From Deroplatys truncata (Eukaryota > Arthropoda > Insecta > Mantodea > Mantidae), in NCBI GenBank assembly GCA_030765065.1, contig CM060990.1:418695198-418759197 (forward strand): a DNA stretch of 64,000 nt. Direction: 5' to 3'. Positions 57,428-64,000 of this stretch are shown piece after piece. Each line of letters begins with the position of its first letter. Within the stretch, counting starts at the first letter, position 1. Position numbers and translations under genes: made by a program. A model generated the notes under the pieces. It did no database searches and had not been told where the DNA came from. It was given only the letters and a program-made list of their open reading frames with translations.

Positions 57428-58453
57428 CTACTAACCAAATATAGAGGGCTTTTTATTAAACTTCATTGAACTTTAAAACTTGCTCTTTGTTTAAAATCAT
57501 CTCGTCTCCAGTAACACAATTTCTGTTTTTACTAGTATTCATTTATTGTTAAAGGGAACTGTTCCGCAGTATTCTTTTTCATTGAAGTATGAAATTCTCT
57601 AACGCTTCAGTTGCTTTTAAAGGTAGCTTTTAAATATTTTAATTTGAAAAACGCTTAAAGCGAATACGCAGTCATACCTGATATCCTCCGGCGCACGACC
57701 GGAGATGTAAAAAACAGGATATTTACTTCCTCCTGGCAGCTGCAGTCAATTCCAATGGAATAAGTTTCGTTAACAGACTTAACAGATAAGAGTTCAATAA
57801 CCAAGAGTCTCTCACCATATGCAGTATGCTGTGAATGTAAAGCGGCCCATTTACCTTACTCTTAAATGATACCTTTTCAGGGTTAAAGTATACGTCGCAC
57901 AAATCATTGTGTCAATGTCTTCCTTACGTTTAATTACTAAGTCCTGTGGATCAGTGTAACTATTTCCCTATTTAATTTTTTGGCAAACTTGCCAACTTCC
58001 TTAAATTGAAACGCGTAAAGCTTCCCTCATCCAGCAAAGCGTAATAATTTTGCGATGACGTGAAATTTAGAATGCGTAAAATGTTCAGTGCGCAAATGAG
58101 CAAAAATTATATATAAAATAAATGGACATTCCATTTTATTAAAGAATTTCTGAAGACGTGGAAGTATTGCTTCTTTCTGTAAAATATACTGAAATTCTTC
58201 CTGGCACCACAGATAAGTAAGTATTATACAGCCAAGAACACCACTTCCTAGGCTATACATACATTTATACTCCATATTTTAGGCTTCCTAACATGAACTA
58301 TAAACAAAAAATGCCACAAAATAGGAAACGTATCTCGCAGCCATAGAAGGCGAATACGATAAATTACTTGAGAGTTGACTTCACAGTTCACGTCCTCCAT
58401 AACTGGAGGTTCGTGCCCATTTACTGCTGGTAACTAGACGTCGCTGGTGGTAG
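57428..58453. other. Anonymous AT-rich DNA
   Basis: Nothing recognised. An 82-codon open frame on the minus strand at 58027-58275 has no motif. Confidence 0.4.
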
Positions 58454-58711
58454 ACGTCCTCCGTGGTCTAAGGGTACCATGCTACCCTCTAGTCCCCAAG
58501 GTCGTGAGTTCAAACCCGGCGGGGGGGGGCGATGGATCGAGCGTAAAAATCCTTAGCATGGCTTCCTTCGCAAGGGAAATAAAGCCGTAAAAGAACCTCA
58601 AGCCTGATAAAGAGGCCTCTGGGCATATTTTCGGCCTTTCACGCACGCCCAACATATAACGGGACGCTAAGAACCATAGGAGTTAAAGAGCGTCCATAAA
58701 TAAAACTCAAT
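58454..58711 (+). repeat. SINE family B, best copy
   Basis: Head CGTCCTCCGTGGTCTAAGGG (A box TGGTCTAAGGGT), B box GTGAGTTCAAACCCGG, G-run, body AAATCCTTAGCATGGCTTCC, AAAGAACCTCAAGCCTGATA, GAACCATAGGAGTTAAAGAG, tail CGTCCATAAATAAAACTCAA. The TGGTCTAxGGGTAT head resembles tRNA-Pro. No target duplication was made out with confidence. Confidence 0.85.
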
Positions 58712-58749
58712 ATCGACACTAGTGGTGCAGTCAACTTTTAAATCCGTTG

Positions 58750-59711
58750 TCTACTATACCGGGGGGTTTTCCATTCTAAAACTCCCGCGTTAAATACTCA
58801 TGGGTAATAGTAAAATGCACTATGAGTACTAACTTTGTTATAAGGTGTTGAAAGTGGTGTCATTCCTGGCATTCCTCGCGCTCACAAGGTTTGAATTCAT
58901 GATCAAGTCACTCTGTAGGGTTTCAATTTTAAAATTTTAAATTTTAGCAGCTGCATGAACAGAGGTTTTCGAAGTACCCACTTGTGCAACACGTCTCGTC
59001 TTTGGAGAGCGTTCGAATGATGCGCCAAATTCCTCAATTTTTTTTCTCCTCAAGAAGAATATGGCTTTTTGGCTTCATAGGTTTAGGATTTGGCGACCCC
59101 ATTGTCCTAAACCTGTTTTTTTAGTTCCATTTATACCCCGCCTTTAAGTACAATGGTCTTATCGGGGGCCCTTTCCTGTGGAACATCTTTTATGAGAAAA
59201 ATTCCCAAGCCCCAACCGAGAATCGAATCCGGGACCCCTCGCACAGCCGACAGGTGCTTTACCAACTGAGCTACAGGCTAGTCTGTCCTAAACTTATTAA
59301 CCAGACATCTGGCAGTGTCTTTATTTGGAACTTGAATACCACGGGATGTCTCCTGAAAGTGTCTACGCGCCTGTCTACATGATCGGATTATTACGTATGC
59401 ATCCTACATAAAAATTCTGTGTTCAAGCGTAAATTTTTCGGTGGGCATTTCGGTTGACTAATAACGAGGTAAGAATATCACAGATGTGTGAATAAGCTTT
59501 CACCTTTGAGATGCACAATGAATAAACTTTTAAATACTCTTTACAGCACGAACGGGAGGTAGAAACTGACAGTTGACATTCACCGCCGATAAAGCATAGC
59601 CTTTAGCGGATCATTCAACGCTAGTGACCTAACGGAACATACGAGGTCACTACAGTGCAAGCGAATCACGCATACATGCGATCGTGGCCGGGCCACAAAA
59701 CAACCGCTCGG
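58750..59711 (-). mobile_element. Second copy of the internally deleted mariner-like family
   Basis: Parallel to 14348-14978: CTCCCGCGTTAAATACTCAT, TAATAGTAAAATGCAC, GTCCTAAACTTATTAACCAG, AATAAGCTTTCACCTTTGAG, TTTACAGCACGAAC, a GATCGTGGCCGGGCCAC end and TA at 59712-59713. A decayed N-terminal transposase piece (KKIEEFGASFERSPK-like, then VGTSKTSVHAAAKI) lies at ~58950-59070 on the minus strand. A SINE at 59113-59283 interrupts it. Confidence 0.65.
59113..59283 (-). repeat. SINE family D, complete, with target duplication
   Basis: TGTCCTAAAC at 59103-59112 and 59284-59293 is an exact 10-base target duplication, and the uninterrupted site is seen in the paralog at ~14696. On the minus strand the head is AGCCTGTAGCTCAGTTGGTA ... 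CCCGGATTCGATTCTCGG with good A and B boxes. A ~100-base tail ends in AAAAAAACAGG. At 171 bp it is the shortest SINE here. Confidence 0.88.
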
Positions 59712-59713
59712 TA

Positions 59714-60583
59714 TAATGTTCCGCAGACCGCACCACGAGAACTACCGACTATCTTTAATAGCACCAACTTAGACATGCTTGCCATAAATAATTGCACTGC
59801 CATGACAGTTGCTATATAACTTTATTTCTACAATATCCTCTTTATCACATTTTGGTCTTTGAAGCGGCATTTAATTTTCACCCTGTACGCCTACTTATGT
59901 ACCTTACATCGTCATCTATACAGGTTATGAAAATTAAATGCCGTCCTATACTACTAAATATGTGTTTTTTACTGTAGAGAAGCATACGCATCACAAGATT
60001 GTAGAGGCCGTAAAAAATAAAATAAACAAAGGAAACATTTAATAAACAAAGATGTGCGACCATCACTACTCGAACCACTAGAGAATAAACCTGATGAATC
60101 ACACATGATCCTTCTACCCATTACAAATACATGTGCGTTCCTTATACATTACACTATCTAAACGAAATGTGAATATTCCATTTAGTTACATTAACCACGA
60201 TAAGCGCTTTCCTAGAAATTATTTCCAATTCAGCAATATGGTCTTAATTACAAAATAAAGAAACGAACTTCAGCGTTTTTGGGAGGGGGGGTGACGAACA
60301 CGGAGCACTCGGAGCGAAGAAAAATGGGGGAAAAGAACGAAAAACTTAGAAAGTGTTGCACCAGATGAAACACTTCAATTTAGAAACATGTAAGAATATA
60401 TTTTGGAATATTCCAAAAGCCTCTAATTCTACGAAAAACGTTGACACAAATTGGACTTCAATTTAACAAACGACTTCAACACTTTTTCCGAATGAAGTTT
60501 TTGCCTGTCTTTTATAGCGTGGCAGTTATACAAAACTACCCAAAATTCAGTTTGAATGAAGAGGACTCCATAGACTATTCGCG
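59714..60583. other. Anonymous AT-rich DNA
   Basis: No gene recognised. Near 60520-60570 a GCAGTTATACAAAACTAC / GAATGAAGAGGACTCCATAG stretch resembles the TTTACCAGTTATACAAAA...GAATGAAGAGG block of the modular repeat. Confidence 0.4.
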
Positions 60584-60632
60584 TCGTCCTCCATGGTCTA
60601 GGGGTATCATGCTAGCCTCTGGTTCCCGAGGT
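60584..60632 (+). repeat. SINE family B, head fragment only
   Basis: GTCCTCCATGGTCTAGGGGT, ATCATGCTAGCCTCTGGTTC, CCGAGG: the first ~49 bases of family B. The B box and the rest are absent. Confidence 0.65.
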
Positions 60633-62563
60633 TCCCTAGAAAATGAGAATCCGCTGCATTTATTCAGAACCATTTAATAAAATCCTCAAAATAAAGTGCG
60701 GAAATATTTCTGCAATAAATAAAGTGCATTTCTGCAGTGCTTTTCTCGATCAAATGGTCTATTTTGCATAATCAGGACGAGTGCAATGGACCACTTAACA
60801 AGTCACACGTCTTTACCATTAATTCACAAATATACGTTGGGTTATCAAAATCTTAAACAGAGGTTTAGCGATTTCGTGTGTAAAACCGCTGTTCAAGCTA
60901 AACTTTGTAAGTTATTGGTTACTTTGCTTTTCTGCTTATTGCTAGATGGTGTAGTAATTGCACTTGTGGTTTGCTTCCAGCATATACAGATTGCGCAGAT
61001 TGTTGCAAATACTTCTAGCTACTAACACTTTACGGTAGAAAATTAGGTTTTCAGTTTTAAAACAGACCACGTGTGAATACCACTTAAGGTCAGTACATCA
61101 CACAGCGTCCGACTGTCTACATTCTACGATTCTCAGCACCACTCTTTTAGTTTGTTTCCTTTTGGTATGTTTTTGACCTAACTAATGTAACTGTATATTA
61201 CTACAAACCCTTAACTAAATTTATAGTCCACTTGATTTTAAACTAAAGCTGACTAATTACCTAATAAATGCACCATTTAAAGCTCGCAAACTTTACCACG
61301 TGCCCAACAGCTGTTGTGAACAAAACAACAACGAATATGGAAATGGCGGCTGGCTATGTGCTCAGCTGCATGTTCGTTTACACATTCTTTCGCGCATCCG
61401 AGTGGCTGTGAAACAGCTGAACCATGTTGCCACATGTGCTTCGGAAATAAGAAAGCTCATAGCGCTGGGCATGTAAGTACCGTCTATGTATAACAAAAGG
61501 CAATAAGCGTTTCCTTATTTCGCAATGCTTATTGCTCAAGCATCTCCTTTTCACATTAGCAACGACTATGAATTCGACCCTTAATTTCGTATGTTCTACT
61601 TGTTTTAAGAGCCACAGATTTTGGAATATTCTTTTGTTTTGGATCTAACATAATTTACGGTGTTATACACTATGTCTTCATGTTTTCCGTTTGTTTTGTT
61701 GTTTTACAAAACGCATAAATGTTATGCACATTAAAATAAACAATGCAAGGATAAGCATTAAATCCTCAATTAAGCGTATTTAAACTTCCTTTCTCCTTTC
61801 TTTCTCTTGTGGTAATGGAAGCTGTAGACAGCACAAATAATGACTCATATATGATTGTTTTTTCAGACTAAGCATGTGTGTAATACAAATAATGATGAAT
61901 TGGGTATCGTAAGAACCCTGACTGGTTCCTCCATTTGTTTTAGTTTTGTGAGCGACCTCGACTTTCATACCGTGAGGCCTGCCGCTATGGTTTTACCCCT
62001 CCCAACAGCCCCTTCCGTGCTCATGGGGAAAATTAAAACATTAATGGCTTGCTTGTGCCACCCGTTAGGGCGCAGGAACCATGCCTTCTGCGGTCATAAA
62101 AATAGGACTGATGCCTCCCGAACCTTTAAGGGCTCGTAATTATACAGGATTCATTCCTCCCGTAAAAGCAGGTAGCAGTTCCAAATTTCTAGGAATCCTC
62201 CTGTCGAGCGAAGCAGGTAGTAGTTCAACTCATTAAATACTGCGTTATTAGCAGAACCGTGTTCTATTAGAAATTATCTATATAAAATTTGCCGTTTCAT
62301 TTTTAAATTTTTGCGCTTGCGTGTTTATTATTTAACAAATCTTCGCGGAAATGTTGCGCATAAAAGAAAAACAAAATACACACGTTTTAATAAATAACCA
62401 ATATTGAAATGTTTTTGAATCCAAAAAATGAGCTATAGTACACTAATATGACTTTCTCTACCCGTACTCTTTCTAGAAGCTCTTGCATATTATATTATTA
62501 ATATAAAACATTTTGCCTGGAAATTATTTCATGTAGTTTGGTGGAATTAATTGCTCCTACATG

Positions 62564-62604
<41 letters not shown>

Positions 62605-63966
62605 CAGTCAGGTGTTAGAACTTTTGTTTTCGTCACAAGATCATGGAAGTTAAAACAAACATCAAATTCTCAGACCATTTATGCATGAACTTTAAGTTTG
62701 CAAAATGTAAATAGGCATATAGCATGAAATACTTCGAAAGTAGTTGACGCTAGGAAAAAGTTATTTCGGGCAAGTTTTGTATTTTAATGAGCTCTATGTA
62801 TTCCTGAAATAGGGTTTACCAGTTAAATAAAATTTTCTAATATTCATCAAAAGTAAAGAGGATTTCATGGGTTACTCTCAGGAAATTCCGATATATATTT
62901 TGTTATATTAACGTTACAGACACATGGCATTTCAATAACAATCATCAGAGCAGTGTTTCGAAAGAAAAAATATCGAATATTTTTCCATGTGAAGTGTAAA
63001 TAAAGGTGGAACAAATTTCATGAAAGTCTTGGGTCTATTTTACACCTAGCGTTGTATATGGACTTCGGTAAACTGTCAATATCTCTAGTGGTTATTTCTT
63101 TCTTGTTTTCTCTCTTCAGTTGATTTTATATTAGTTCTGATGCCTCTCACACATATCCGTAGTTTTTCTCTTCAGATCACAAAGTACTTTCCGCCTCTGA
63201 ATTTTGTCGCTAGATAGTGCGCGCGGTTGTAGTCCTCTTGACTCTCCATGACATCTGTATCTTCAATGGAAGGATGTTTAATAAAACTTTTGCAACCTTT
63301 TACGTTGCACGTCCATCGCGCTACGTCGCTTTTTAAGCATTTTGGAACCCAAAAGTGTAACCTTTCCGAAGTAGCGTTTTCCTTCCCACTCTACTCACTG
63401 TAATTTCAATCTCGTTGGAGGACATGTTCTTTATAAAAAGATGTGTTGTAGGCTGAAATGAAGAAAAACAATTACGGATATTCATACCACTCCGAAGAGG
63501 GAAGGGTTCCGAGAAACGGGGGAGGAATCCGAGCTATTACCTGCTGCCTACTAGACTGGTCCCACAGTCCGGGAGGCATGAAGCTGCATGAATTCGGGAG
63601 ACATGGATCCTGCGCCCACAGGTACTTGGAGGTACCTATTGCCCAACCTAAAACATACCACTCAATAGCTATAATTATTAGTCTGCAAATTAATTCAATA
63701 CTGATATAATGTTGTTCAGTACACTGCCCTTTGTTATCCATAGAAATATGTGCACTTATACCCCTAACATCCTGTATTTGAAGAGACTGACAAGCTAAAC
63801 CAATGAAGTTTCAGTTCTTGGCAGCACAAGTAGAAATGAGTAGGAAGGGAAACTCCCTTCATCCCCTCTCTCTGTAACTTTGGCCATCCTTGCTTTAAAA
63901 CTTTATGTATACGTGTTGAACTTTGGACTGAAGCATAGATCCGATCCTATCCTACCCTACCCGATA
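60633..63966. other. Anonymous DNA with a microsatellite
   Basis: No gene recognised in 3.3 kb. ATATGACTTTCTCTACCC at ~62448 and GTTTACCAGTTAAATAAAAT at ~62813 look like remnants of the modular repeat. Open frames 61855-62139 and 63458-63709 are coding-sized but carry no motif I recognise. Confidence 0.4.
62565..62601. repeat. (TA)n microsatellite
   Basis: About 37 bases of alternating T and A. Confidence 0.9.
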
Positions 63967-64000
63967 CGTCCCGTCCCGTCCCGTCCCGTCCCGTCCCGTC
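63967..64000 (+). repeat. (CCCGT)n pentanucleotide array, runs off the window
   Basis: CGTCC/CCGTC units repeat without error to the last base of the window after imperfect CCTACCC-like units from ~63936. Its true length is unknown. It is not the insect telomere repeat (TTAGG). Confidence 0.9.

Noticed and set aside
58454-58530. Possible functional tRNA gene (tRNA-Pro-like)
   Set aside because: The A and B boxes are good, but acceptor pairing fails and the sequence is the head of a SINE with other copies in the window.
59210-59283. Possible functional tRNA gene on the minus strand
   Set aside because: The tRNA-like 73 bases continue into a SINE tail inside an exact target duplication; it is a retroposed SINE head.
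61300-61500. First exon of a host gene (ATGGCGGCT start, GTAAGT donor near 61471, acceptor-like TTTTTTCAG near 61866)
   Set aside because: The frame is only 22 codons, nothing downstream continues a protein, and single splice-site matches are expected by chance.
63967-64000. Telomeric array
   Set aside because: The unit is CCCGT, not the insect TTAGG repeat or its complement.

Overview
The window reads as non-coding, repeat-saturated chromosomal DNA of an arthropod, most likely an insect with a large genome. The base is AT-rich, there are many microsatellites, several tRNA-headed SINE families, and transposon families typical of insects (Tc1/mariner with a DUF4817-type N-terminus, hAT, Kolobok/Mutator-like, PIF/Harbinger, RTE-, Jockey- and I-type LINEs, Gypsy-like LTR fossils). 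I found no intact host gene, no rRNA and no convincing functional tRNA gene. Nearly every readable protein fragment belongs to a decayed mobile element.

Layout. 1-1.49 kb is an end-to-end mariner-like transposon with ~135-bp inverted ends. 4.85-14.98 kb is the most striking object: a ~10.1-kb structure made of two ~4-kb arms in inverted orientation around a ~1.5-kb centre. The arms carry the same SINEs and the same ~120-bp minisatellite, and the arm homology ends at a mariner-like terminal sequence next to TA on both sides. 15.06-18.58 kb is a broken hAT transposase split by ~1.7 kb of a modular repeat that also builds the arms of the 10-kb structure. 18.6-19.4 kb is a short hAT-type element. 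20.07-25.34 kb is a TTAA-flanked element with a Mutator-like/Kolobok-type transposase, itself invaded by a 2-kb hAT-like element and by a mariner-like element whose left end is an inverted copy of its right end.

25.4-26.7 kb is an unassigned GC-rich relic. 26.7-33.5 kb is an RTE-like LINE on the minus strand, cut into pieces by a nearly complete Tc1-like element (28.86-30.37 kb) and other material including a third mariner-like transposase (31.1-32.2 kb). 33.8-34.7 kb is a Jockey-like LINE relic. 35.1-37 kb is a minus-strand LTR-retrotransposon fossil with a complete SINE inside it (11-bp target duplication). 38.9-50.4 kb is a second LTR fossil whose 5' LTR was interrupted by a full-length, now broken, I-type LINE of 5.7 kb. 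50.4-52.0 kb is a degenerate copy of a multicopy animal gene family that I recognise but cannot name. 53.46-54.47 kb is a PIF/Harbinger element with TTA duplications. 54.5-64 kb is mostly anonymous AT-rich DNA with SINEs and one more mariner-like relic carrying a SINE.

Nothing here works together as a pathway. The functional story is one of nested insertion, which gives relative ages: LINE after LTR element, SINE after LTR fossil, SINE after mariner relic, hAT-like and mariner-like elements after Kolobok-like element, Tc1-like after RTE LINE. All identities and divergence figures were judged by eye; no alignment or database search was run.
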